In this document: piece by piece, positions 1 through 5,882 of the stretch
Layout of the letters: each line of letters begins with the position of its first letter
How positions within the stretch are numbered: the first letter of the stretch is position 1
NCBI GenBank assembly: GCA_964346355.1
Contig: CAYFUH010000056.1
Span: 1 to 7,110, forward strand
DNA: 7,110 nucleotides
Direction of reading: 5' to 3'
Source of the DNA: UBA6115 sp964346355
GTDB taxonomy: Bacteria > Bacillota > Clostridia > Christensenellales > Aristaeellaceae
Program-made: the position numbers and the translations under genes
The notes under the pieces: model-generated
Databases searched by the model: none
What the model was told of the DNA's origin: nothing
What the model saw: the letters and a program-made list of their open reading frames with translations, nothing else

Positions 1-50
1 CTTGACTTTTAATCAAGGTGTCCCGCGTTCGAGTCGCGGATGGGTCACCA
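1..50 (+). tRNA. tRNA-Lys(UUU), 5' truncated by the window edge
   Basis: Only the 3' part is present. The anticodon stem is cttga (1-5) with tcaag (13-17), and loop 6-12 carries anticodon TTT at 8-10. A 5-nt variable loop follows, then a fully paired T stem (23-27 with 35-39) around the canonical T loop ttcgagt (28-34). The 3' acceptor strand is 40-46, the discriminator is A47, and CCA is encoded at 48-50. The D arm and 5' acceptor strand lie upstream of the window. It is the first visible member of a co-directional tRNA cluster. Confidence 0.93.
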
Positions 51-72
51 TTTTCCGGGTCAATCGGTACGC

Positions 73-156
73 GCGGACGTGGCGGAATGGCAGACGCGCT
101 AGACTTAGGATCTAGTGCCTTACGGCGTGGGAGTTCAAGTCTCTTCGTCCGCACCA
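73..156 (+). tRNA. tRNA-Leu(UAG)
   Basis: Complete class II tRNA of 84 nt. The acceptor stem gcggacg (73-79) pairs perfectly with cgtccgc (146-152). The discriminator is A153 and CCA is encoded at 154-156. The anticodon stem is ctaga (99-103) with tctag (111-115), and loop cttagga has anticodon TAG at 106-108. The long variable arm after the anticodon stem is typical of tRNA-Leu. The T loop is the normal ttcaagt. It follows tRNA-Lys(UUU) after 22 nt and was probably co-transcribed with it. Confidence 0.96.
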
Positions 157-175
157 AACGCGCCAACGCGCATTT

Positions 176-251
176 GCGGTAGTAGCTCAGTTGGTAGAGC
201 GCAACCTTGCCAAGGTTGAGGTCGCGAGTCCGAGTCTCGTCTACCGCTCCA
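176..251 (+). tRNA. tRNA-Gly(GCC), with an unusual T loop
   Basis: Complete 76-nt tRNA. The acceptor stem gcggtag (176-182) pairs perfectly with ctaccgc (241-247). The discriminator is T248 and CCA is encoded at 249-251. The D arm is normal and keeps the G18-G19 pair (193-194). The anticodon stem is caacc (202-206) with ggttg (214-218), and anticodon GCC is at 209-211. The T stem (224-228 with 236-240) ends in a G-U pair. The T loop reads tccgagt, so position 55 is C230 instead of the near-invariant U that becomes pseudouridine; the other four tRNAs here all have U55. A functional tRNA is still likely, because every stem is intact. Confidence 0.94.
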
Positions 252-409
252 CGTCGGGATGGACGCCGCTGTGTTTTAAGCCGGGACAAGCCCGGCCGTG
301 CACAAGGCTCCGTCATCCCTCCTTCCCGGTGAAACGCAGGCTTTTCACCGGAGGGGGACGGGTCAGCCCCCGCAGCAAGTTGATGGGAACTGTCTGCAAG
401 TACCCCCAC
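252..409 (+). other. Structured 158-nt spacer inside the tRNA cluster
   Basis: There is no tRNA or credible gene here, but self-complementarity is strong. Segment 256-265 (gggatggacg) pairs with 311-319 (cgtcatccc) with one bulged base. Inside that, gccggg (280-285) pairs with cccggc (291-296) around a 5-nt loop, and a weaker gtgt/gcac pairing can sit between the two. Downstream, ccggtgaaa (326-334) pairs perfectly with tttcaccgg (343-351) around an 8-nt loop. The spacer is far longer than the other tRNA gaps (22, 19 and 1 nt). It must be in the precursor transcript if the cluster is one unit. It could be a small RNA, a processing structure or a decayed gene; I do not recognise a known RNA family. 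Confidence 0.5.
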
Positions 410-483
410 GCGGGTGTAGCTCAATGGCAGAGCTCCAGCCTTCCAAGCTGGTCACGTGGGTTCGATTCCCATCACCCGCTCCA
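410..483 (+). tRNA. tRNA-Gly(UCC)
   Basis: Complete 74-nt tRNA. The acceptor stem gcgggtg (410-416) pairs with cacccgc (473-479). The discriminator is T480 and CCA is encoded at 481-483. The anticodon stem is ccagc (435-439) with gctgg (447-451), and anticodon TCC is at 442-444. The variable loop has 4 nt. The T loop ttcgatt (461-467) is canonical, unlike that of the upstream Gly(GCC). With Gly(GCC), this isoacceptor lets the cell read GGN codons. The next tRNA starts only 1 nt downstream. Confidence 0.96.
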
Positions 484-484
484 T

Positions 485-560
485 GCGCCTTTAGCTCAGT
501 TGGTAGAGCACCTGACTCTTAATCAGGGTGTCCCGGGTTCGAGTCCCTGAAGGCGCACCA
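485..560 (+). tRNA. tRNA-Lys(CUU)
   Basis: Complete 76-nt tRNA. The acceptor stem gcgcctt (485-491) pairs with aaggcgc (550-556). The discriminator is A557 and CCA is encoded at 558-560. The anticodon stem is cctga (511-515) with tcagg (523-527), and anticodon CTT is at 518-520. The T loop ttcgagt (538-544) is canonical, but the T stem (533-537 with 545-549) has one C-U mismatch, C534 opposite T548. It is the last tRNA of the cluster, with the terminator starting 7 nt later. With the partial Lys(UUU) at the window start, the cluster carries both lysine isoacceptors. Confidence 0.95.
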
Positions 561-567
561 AACGAAG

Positions 568-600
568 GAATCCTCAAGCAAATTGGGGATTCTTTTGTTT
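568..600 (+). terminator. Intrinsic terminator of the tRNA cluster
   Basis: The arm gaatcctcaa (568-577) pairs with ttggggattc (583-592), giving a 10-bp stem with one wobble pair around the loop gcaaa. The T-rich tract ttttgttttt begins at 593, directly after the stem. Its position just after tRNA-Lys(CUU) fits the end of the tRNA transcript. Confidence 0.92.
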
Positions 601-604
601 TTCG

Positions 605-977
605 TTCGTAAATTGGACATCCTGATTATTTCCATCATTTGAAGCTGTCAAATTGTGTGCGCTTGAAACACTTCAGGTTCACACGGCGGCTTTCTGCTGA
701 TAACGGCTTATCGGCGCGGCTGTATCTGCAGTTGTTTCCCTGTTCTGGTGGTGCCATATTTTTATATGCTTTATTTCGGATGGTCAACTTACCGCATAGA
801 ATAAGGCTTTTGAGGGTGCTGAAAGGTCGTATTAAAATATGCCGCCGCATCGTGTACCGCATTTAGCACACGGCTTTTTATGATTTTAAAATCATTCGAT
901 CATTCATCTTCCGTTCAATGAGGCGCAATGGATTTGTCAGATTCAAATTAAAACCTTTGCAAAACAATGGCTGTTGG
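605..977. other. AT-richer spacer with hairpins and no convincing gene
   Basis: About 370 bases between the tRNA terminator and the operon promoter. Short open frames exist on both strands around 635-866, but they lack ribosome binding sites, have no recognisable protein features and mirror each other. Local structures are: gtgtg (655-659) with cacac (680-684) enclosing cttgaa/ttcagg (662-667 with 672-677); ctgataa (697-703) with ttatcgg (708-714); catat/atatg (755-768); cgtgt/acacg (851-872) followed by a short T run; and the perfect 16-bp palindrome ATGATTTTAAAATCAT (880-895). Base composition differs clearly from the flanking genes. This could be regulatory DNA, a small RNA or decayed sequence. 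Confidence 0.55.
880..895. repeat. Perfect 16-bp palindrome upstream of the operon promoter
   Basis: ATGATTTTAAAATCAT is identical to its own reverse complement. It lies 82 bp upstream of the -35 box. A dimeric regulator could bind here, but the AT-rich centre and the distance leave this unproven. No second copy was noticed in the window. Confidence 0.45.
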
Positions 978-1005
978 TTGACATTCACCGGTCATCGGGT
1001 ACAAT
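978..1005 (+). promoter_or_regulatory. Sigma-A type promoter of the sugar operon
   Basis: A perfect -35 box TTGACA (978-983) is followed by a 16-bp spacer (984-999) and a near-consensus -10 box TACAAT (1000-1005). The predicted start is near 1012, leaving a leader of about 57 nt. The upstream flank (945-965) is A/T-rich and contains TTTGCAAA (956-963), and the spacer contains ACCGGT (987-992). These short palindromes could belong to an operator, but neither is long enough to assign. It is the only strong promoter I see ahead of the five genes. Confidence 0.85.
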
Positions 1006-1054
1006 GAAAGGGCTGAACAATAGCTGCCAGACGACCCAGTTTGATTGCTATCAT

Positions 1055-1061
1055 AAGGAGG
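1055..1061 (+). promoter_or_regulatory. Ribosome binding site for the first operon gene
   Basis: A perfect AAGGAGG lies 7 nt before the ATG at 1069. It fixes that start and suggests strong translation initiation. Confidence 0.9.
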
Positions 1062-1068
1062 ATACACG

Positions 1069-2061
1069 ATGAACCAAAGACCTGTCACGCTCTGTACCGC
1101 GCAGTGGGCCGATTTGCCCTTTGACGAACTTTGCGCACTGGCTGCCCGGATGGGCTATGAAGGCCTGGAAATCGCCAGTTGGGGCAAGGGCCTGGACCTG
1201 GACCGCGCCCTCACGGATACGGCCTACATTCCCTGGATTAAGGACACCCTCAAAAAGCATGGCCTGATCTGCAAGGCGATCGCTACCCACATCATCGGCC
1301 AGTGCGTAGGCGACGCGCCGGACCCGCGCTTAAACAACTTCGCCCCCGCGGAATTGGCCGACAAGCCCGAAGAAATTCGCGCCTGGGCCATTGACCAGAT
1401 GAAGAAATCCGCCCAGGTCGCCCGCTTGCTTGATGTGGACGTGGTCACCGGCTTTACCGGCAGCCCCATCTGGAAGTACCTGTACTCCTTCCCGCAAACC
1501 ACAGAGCAAATGGTGGAGGACGGCTTCCAGCAGATTTACGACCTGTGGACCCCCATCCTGGAAGAATACCGCAAGCACGGCGTGCGCTTCGCGCTGGAAG
1601 TCCACCCGGGCGAGATCGCCTTTGACTATTACTCCACAAAGCGCCTGCTTGAGACATTTAAGGACTGGCCGGAGTTTGGCCTGAACTTTGACCCCTCTCA
1701 CCTGTTGTGGCAGGGCGTCACCCCTCATCTGTTCCTGGCCGATTTCATCGACCGGGTCTACCATGTGCACATGAAGGACGCGGCGGTCACCCTGGACGGG
1801 CGAAGCGGCCTGCTTGGCTCCCACATCGACTTTGGCGATCTGCGCCGGGGCTGGAACTTCCGCTCCCTGGGCCATGGCGGCGTCAACTTTGAGGAGATTA
1901 TCCGTGTCCTCAACGCCCATGGCTATTCCGGGCCCCTCTCTGTGGAGTGGGAGGACAGCGGCATGGACCGCGTCCAGGGCGCCACGGAAGCCTGCGCATT
2001 TGTCAAGAAGATCAACTTCCAACCCTCCCTCGTCAAGTTTGACGAGGCCATTGCCAACTAA
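1069..2061 (+). CDS. Sugar phosphate isomerase/epimerase family protein (xylose-isomerase-like TIM barrel)
   Basis: A 330-residue cytosolic protein of the AP-endonuclease-2/xylose-isomerase-like TIM-barrel family, which includes inosose dehydratase, hexulose epimerases and keto-glycoside lyases. The start is set by AAGGAGG at 1055-1061. Barrel-strand motifs carry the expected divalent-metal ligands: E177 in ALEVHPGE, D208 in NFDPSHL, H234 in YHVHMKD and E293 in SVEWED. H179, H211 and H269 are further candidate active-site residues. The N-terminal MGYEGLEIASW (residues 28-38) is the usual first substrate-side motif. There is no signal peptide. The oxidoreductase gene follows after 9 nt and sugar importer genes after that, so it probably acts on an imported sugar after oxidation. 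The reaction (isomerisation, epimerisation, dehydration or lysis) cannot be decided from sequence. Fold and family are confident; substrate is unknown. Confidence 0.9.
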   Translation: MNQRPVTLCTAQWADLPFDELCALAARMGYEGLEIASWGKGLDLDRALTDTAYIPWIKDTLKKHGLICKAIATHIIGQCVGDAPDPRLNNFAPAELADKPEEIRAWAIDQMKKSAQVARLLDVDVVTGFTGSPIWKYLYSFPQTTEQMVEDGFQQIYDLWTPILEEYRKHGVRFALEVHPGEIAFDYYSTKRLLETFKDWPEFGLNFDPSHLLWQGVTPHLFLADFIDRVYHVHMKDAAVTLDGRSGLLGSHIDFGDLRRGWNFRSLGHGGVNFEEIIRVLNAHGYSGPLSVEWEDSGMDRVQGATEACAFVKKINFQPSLVKFDEAIAN

Positions 2062-2070
2062 GGAGGGCCT

Positions 2071-3219
2071 ATGTCACATCTTGTTCGCTACGGGATGGTG
2101 GGCGGCGATGAAAGCGCCTTCATCGGCAAAGTGCACCGCCGCGCCATCGGTTTTGATGAGCGCATCGAGCTGGTCGCCGGCTGCTTCTCCGCCTCCTCCC
2201 AGGAAAAAAACAAAAAGACGGGCCAGGTACTCAGGCTGAACCCTGCCCGTGTGTATGACACCTACCAGGACATGGCACAACAGGAAGGCCAGCGCGAGGA
2301 CGGCATCGACTTTGTGTCCATTGTCACCCCCAACGTCACCCATTTTGACATCGCCAAAGCCTTCCTGGAAAACGGCATCCATGTGATGTGCGAAAAACCG
2401 CTGACCTTTACAGTGCAGCAGGCAGAGGAACTTCAAAAATTAGCCCAGCAAAAGAACCTGCTGTTTGGCGTCAACTACTCCTATACCGGCTATGTGCTGG
2501 CCAAGGTGATGCGCGAAATGGTGGCCGAAGGCAAAATCGGCAAGGTCATCTCCGTCAACGCCGAATACCCCCAGGAGTGGCTGCTGGATGACCTGCACCC
2601 GGTGGAAGGCCAGGCGCTGAGCCTGTCCGTCTGGCGCAAGAACCCTGAAATCGCCGGCATCTCCAACTGCGTGGGCGATATCGGTTCGCACATTGAAAAC
2701 TTTGTCCACTACATCACCGGGCTGAAGATCAAGCGCCTGCTGGCCACCGTTAACCGCTTCGGCCAGCCGCTGGATTTGAACGCCAACATCCTGGTGGAAT
2801 ACGACAACGGCGCCAACGGCGCCTACTGGTGCTCCCAGGTGGCAGCGGGCACCCTCAACGCCCTGGCGGTGCGCATTTATGGGGATGAAGGCTCCCTGGA
2901 GTGGCAGCAGGAAAACCCGGACTACGTGCGCTACACCCCCCGGGGCGAAGCACCCCGCACGCTCACCCGCGGCAACGGCTACTTAAAGGAGAAGGCCGCC
3001 GCCTTCAGCCAGTTGCCCACCGGGCACCCTGAAGGCCTGCATGTGGCCTTTGGCAACCTGTACCAGCAGTTCGCCAGCGCAGTCATCGCCCACCGGGAAG
3101 GGCAGCCCACGGACGGTTTTGATTTCCCCCGGGTGCAAGACGGCGTCAACGGCGTGAAATTTATCCATGCTGTCATCAACAGCGCGAAAAACGATTCCGC
3201 CTGGGTACATATCAACTAG
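2071..3219 (+). CDS. Gfo/Idh/MocA family NAD(P)-dependent oxidoreductase
   Basis: A 382-residue cytosolic sugar or polyol dehydrogenase. The N-terminal Rossmann domain (about 1-135) begins with RYGMVGGDESAFIG (6-19), a variant of the dinucleotide-binding glycine motif, followed by VHR. The hallmark EKP is at 108-110 in VMCEKPLT; its Lys is the expected catalytic or cofactor-contacting residue. The C-terminal alpha/beta domain contains GDIGSHIEN (202-210), giving the expected catalytic pair D203 and H207. The TGHPEG segment (317-322) resembles that of other sugar-acting members. The start is supported by AAGGAGGG at 2060-2067, overlapping the upstream stop codon, so translation is probably coupled. 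Family members oxidise a ring hydroxyl of sugars, inositols or glycosides with NAD(P)+. The next-gene partner suggests that the keto product is the TIM-barrel enzyme's substrate. The specific substrate is unknown. Confidence 0.93.
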   Translation: MSHLVRYGMVGGDESAFIGKVHRRAIGFDERIELVAGCFSASSQEKNKKTGQVLRLNPARVYDTYQDMAQQEGQREDGIDFVSIVTPNVTHFDIAKAFLENGIHVMCEKPLTFTVQQAEELQKLAQQKNLLFGVNYSYTGYVLAKVMREMVAEGKIGKVISVNAEYPQEWLLDDLHPVEGQALSLSVWRKNPEIAGISNCVGDIGSHIENFVHYITGLKIKRLLATVNRFGQPLDLNANILVEYDNGANGAYWCSQVAAGTLNALAVRIYGDEGSLEWQQENPDYVRYTPRGEAPRTLTRGNGYLKEKAAAFSQLPTGHPEGLHVAFGNLYQQFASAVIAHREGQPTDGFDFPRVQDGVNGVKFIHAVINSAKNDSAWVHIN

Positions 3220-3259
3220 CATGATTTGCTGGCAACGCCCAGTAAACATAAAAAACAAT

Positions 3260-3264
3260 GGAGG
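3260..3264 (+). promoter_or_regulatory. Ribosome binding site that decides the binding-protein start
   Basis: GGAGG at 3260-3264 is 8 nt from the ATG at 3273. An in-frame ATG at 3258 overlaps this site, has no site of its own and would put five non-hydrophobic residues before a perfect signal peptide. The start at 3273 is therefore preferred. Confidence 0.85.
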
Positions 3265-3272
3265 CATCAACC

Positions 3273-4310
3273 ATGAAAAAACTGGTCACCCTGTTACTGG
3301 TTCTGGCCCTGTCCCTGTCCCTGGGCAGCGCCATGGCCAACGTCACCGACATCGCCATTTTGGTCCCCAATGCCGACCACGGCTGGACAGGCGCCGTCCT
3401 CTCCTATGCTGAGGAAAAGGCCAAGGAAATCAACGACGCCGGCGTGTACACCGCCCGTGTCATCGCGTCCTCTGACCCCGCCAACCAGATCACCCAGGTG
3501 GAGGACCTCATCGACAACCAGAGCGCCCGCTCCATCGTCATCCTGCCCTATGACAACACCCTGGAAGCCACCATGCGCAAGCTGGTGAACAGCAACATCC
3601 CCTTTGTGATGTTTGACCGTGTGATTGACTCCGTGGTGGACAACGCTGTGTCCACCGTCAAGGGCGACAACGAGGGCATCGGCTATGAGACCGCCAAGCG
3701 CTTTGTGGCCGACGGCCTGCAGCCTGGCGACAACGTGCTGATCATCCCCGGCGACAACTCCTCCGTGCCCGAGATGCGCAACAACGGCTTCTTCAAGGGC
3801 CTGCTGGAAGCCGGCTGGACCCAGGAGCAGGTGGACGCCATCCGTTCCACCGCCTACACCGGCTGGAGCCGCAGCGAAGGCCGCCGCCTGTTCACCGAGT
3901 GGCTGGACAGCAACACCCCTGAGGCGATCAAGGAAACCCGCTACATCTTCACCCATGACGACGAGATCGCCATGGGCATGCTGGAAGGGCTGAAGAGCTC
4001 CGACATTGACGAGTCCAAGAAGGAAGCCTTCCTGGATGCCAAGGTCAACCTGGGCACCTCCTCTGGCCTCAACGAGATCTACTCCGTCCTGCGCGGCATC
4101 CACCAGAAGGACTACAGCGCCGAAGTGGCCCGCTTAAACGACCTGTTCTCCGTCACCTATGACCCGGGCATGATCAAGATCGCTGTTCAGGACATGGTGG
4201 ACCATTTGGACGGCAAGGAAGTGGCCAAGGACCACGTGGTGCCCGTCTCCGTTGTGGACAAAACCAATGTGGATGAGTTCCAGGGCTTTGGCGACGCCTT
4301 TGCCAAGTAA
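3273..4310 (+). CDS. Sugar ABC transporter substrate-binding protein (RbsB-like)
   Basis: A 345-residue exported receptor of the type I periplasmic-binding family (Peripla_BP_4, ribose/galactose-binding-like). It captures the sugar outside the membrane and delivers it to the permease. Residues 1-22 form a signal peptide: MKK, a Leu-rich core, then SAMA with predicted cleavage after A22. No Cys lies near the site, so it looks like a type I signal rather than a lipoprotein. The first lobe starts with TDIAILVPNADHGW (25-38); aromatic W38 is a likely ligand contact. FDR (114-116) and HDDEIAMG (228-235) are family positions that usually line the sugar pocket. The gene lies 53 nt after the oxidoreductase gene, is followed by a stable hairpin, and is probably the most abundant product of the operon. 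The ligand is unknown. Confidence 0.93.
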   Translation: MKKLVTLLLVLALSLSLGSAMANVTDIAILVPNADHGWTGAVLSYAEEKAKEINDAGVYTARVIASSDPANQITQVEDLIDNQSARSIVILPYDNTLEATMRKLVNSNIPFVMFDRVIDSVVDNAVSTVKGDNEGIGYETAKRFVADGLQPGDNVLIIPGDNSSVPEMRNNGFFKGLLEAGWTQEQVDAIRSTAYTGWSRSEGRRLFTEWLDSNTPEAIKETRYIFTHDDEIAMGMLEGLKSSDIDESKKEAFLDAKVNLGTSSGLNEIYSVLRGIHQKDYSAEVARLNDLFSVTYDPGMIKIAVQDMVDHLDGKEVAKDHVVPVSVVDKTNVDEFQGFGDAFAK

Positions 4311-4330
4311 TTCCCGCTAAAACGCACAAA

Positions 4331-4357
4331 GCCCCCGCGGCCAGGCGCCGCGGGGGC
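4331..4357 (+). promoter_or_regulatory. Intercistronic GC-rich hairpin between binding-protein and ATPase genes
   Basis: The arm gcccccgcgg (4331-4340) pairs perfectly with ccgcgggggc (4348-4357). One further C-G pair (4341-4347) makes an 11-bp stem around a 5-nt loop. No T tract follows, so it is not a classical intrinsic terminator. Such hairpins after binding-protein genes commonly protect the upstream mRNA end or partly attenuate read-through, giving more receptor than ATPase and permease. That role is inferred here. Confidence 0.8.
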
Positions 4358-4378
4358 AGTCATGATTGGAGTGAACGC

Positions 4379-5881
4379 ATGTCACTGCTTCAAATGACAG
4401 ACATCTCCAAGTCCTTCCATGGGGTAAAGGTGCTGGATGCTGTCAATTTTTCTGTCAACCGGGGAGAGGTTCATGCCCTGCTGGGCGAAAACGGCGCCGG
4501 CAAATCCACCCTGATGAATATCTTGGCCGGCGTCTACACCAGGGACAGCGGCCAGGTGGTGTTTGGCGGTCAGCCGCTTGAAAACACCACCGTGCGCAGT
4601 TCGGAAAACGCCGGCATCGCCTTTGTGCACCAGGAACTCAACCTGTTTAATGACCTGCGCGTGTATGAGAACATCTACCTGCGCAAGGAGCTGGTGCGCG
4701 GCTTTGGGGTGCTGAACAAAGCGGGCATGATCAAACACACCGCGCAACTGCTGGACGAGATCGGCCTGGATATCAGCCCCACCGCCTTTGTGTCGGAGCT
4801 GGACACCAGCAAAAAACAGCTGCTGGAAATCGCCAAGGCCCTGTTTGCCAACGCCCGGCTGCTCATTCTGGACGAGCCAACCACCTCGCTGAACAATACG
4901 GAGATCGAGATGCTCTTTGGCATCATCCGCCGATTGCGGGACGCGGGCACCTCCTTTATCTTTATTTCCCACAAATTGCAGGAGGTCTTCCAGATCGCGG
5001 ACCGCTACACGGTGCTGCGCAACGGCCAGCTGGTGGAAACCGGCTTCATCCAGGATGTCACCGTCACCCAGGTGGCCAAGCTGATGGTGGGCACCCAGTT
5101 TTCAGAAACCGGTGTCTACCAGCCCCGCCAGCTGGGGAACGTCATCTTACAGATGGAGAAGCTGTCAGGGCCCGGCTTTCACGATGTCAGCCTGGCGGTG
5201 CGCCAGGGAGAAATTGTGGGGTTTACCGGCCTCAAGGGCGCCGGGGTGTCGGAGATGATGCGCGCCGTGTTCGGGGTGAACCCCATCACCGGCGGCAGCC
5301 TGCACCTGTTTGGCGAAAAAATCACCCGCCATTCCGTGCACAAAGCCATGCAAAGCCGCCTGTCCATGATTGCCGCCAACCGCAAGGAAAACTCCATCAT
5401 CCCGGATTTTTCCCTGCTTGAGAACTTTTATATTTCAGAGCACCGCCTCTCCGGCAAAAAGCCGGTGATTTCAAAGGGCAAGGAGCTTAAGCGCTACAAA
5501 ATTCACAAGGACGCGCTGTCCATCCGCGCCAAGACGCCCTTTGACCTGATCACCTCGCTGTCTGGCGGCAACCAGCAAAAGGTGATCCTGGCGCGCTGGC
5601 TCAACACCCAGGCGGACATCCTGCTGCTGGACAACCCCACGCAGGGCATCGATGTGGGCTCCAAGGCGGAGATCTACCGCCTGATTCAGACCCTGGCTGC
5701 GCAGGGCAAAACCATTTTGGTCAACACCCTGGAAATCCAGGAGATCCAAAAGGTAGCCGACCGCTGCGTGGTCTTCTTCCACGGCAGCATCCACTCCATC
5801 CTGGACAGGGACGAAATCACCGAGGAGCGCGTCATGCTCAGCGCCACCAACGCCATATCCAAAAGGGAGGTACCAGCCTAA
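4379..5881 (+). CDS. Sugar ABC transporter ATP-binding protein, tandem ATPase domains (RbsA/MglA-like)
   Basis: A 500-residue cytoplasmic ATPase with two ABC domains in one chain, the usual size for ribose/galactose-type importers; it powers the permease encoded next. Domain 1 has an intact Walker A GENGAGKST (36-44), Q-loop Q85, Walker B LLILDEP (161-167) and H-loop H198, but its signature is the divergent LDTSKKQ (141-147). Domain 2 has a good signature LSGGNQQ (394-400), but its Walker A is GLKGAGVSE (284-292) with V290 where Lys belongs. Its Walker B is LLLDNP (415-420), with N419 in place of catalytic Glu, and no H-loop His is seen near 449-452. One composite site (domain 1 Walker motifs with the domain 2 signature) looks active, and the other degenerate. 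GGAGTG at 4368-4373 supports the start. The permease gene begins 1 nt after the stop. Confidence 0.95.
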   Translation: MSLLQMTDISKSFHGVKVLDAVNFSVNRGEVHALLGENGAGKSTLMNILAGVYTRDSGQVVFGGQPLENTTVRSSENAGIAFVHQELNLFNDLRVYENIYLRKELVRGFGVLNKAGMIKHTAQLLDEIGLDISPTAFVSELDTSKKQLLEIAKALFANARLLILDEPTTSLNNTEIEMLFGIIRRLRDAGTSFIFISHKLQEVFQIADRYTVLRNGQLVETGFIQDVTVTQVAKLMVGTQFSETGVYQPRQLGNVILQMEKLSGPGFHDVSLAVRQGEIVGFTGLKGAGVSEMMRAVFGVNPITGGSLHLFGEKITRHSVHKAMQSRLSMIAANRKENSIIPDFSLLENFYISEHRLSGKKPVISKGKELKRYKIHKDALSIRAKTPFDLITSLSGGNQQKVILARWLNTQADILLLDNPTQGIDVGSKAEIYRLIQTLAAQGKTILVNTLEIQEIQKVADRCVVFFHGSIHSILDRDEITEERVMLSATNAISKREVPA

Positions 5882-5882
5882 T

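Noticed and set aside
191..550. Open frames across the tRNA cluster (191-550 and 298-522)
   Set aside because: They run through well-formed tRNA genes, have no ribosome binding site, and their translations are just tRNA sequence read as codons.
1..560. Phage or integrative-element attachment site in the tRNA cluster
   Set aside because: tRNA 3' ends are common integration targets, but I saw no direct repeat of a tRNA end elsewhere in the window and no integrase gene.
635..866. Two mirrored 75-codon open frames on opposite strands in the spacer
   Set aside because: Neither has a ribosome binding site or recognisable motif, and composition differs from the real genes. Overlap on both strands suggests chance.
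1003..1018. Catabolite-repression (cre-like) site over the transcription start
   Set aside because: The stretch ATGAAAGGGCTGAACA resembles the cre pattern at its left end but lacks the central CG and the correctly spaced right CA.
1330..2022. Long antisense frames under the operon (1330-2022, 3294-4103, 4382-4972)
   Set aside because: They are shadows caused by GC-rich third positions of the + strand genes. Their translations show no family features and they lack start signals.
3258..3275. Earlier ATG at 3258 for the binding protein
   Set aside because: It overlaps the GGAGG used by the ATG at 3273 and would add residues before a normal signal peptide.
4331..4357. Intercistronic hairpin as an operon-ending terminator
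   Set aside because: No T tract follows the stem, and the ATPase and permease genes are needed by the receptor just upstream.
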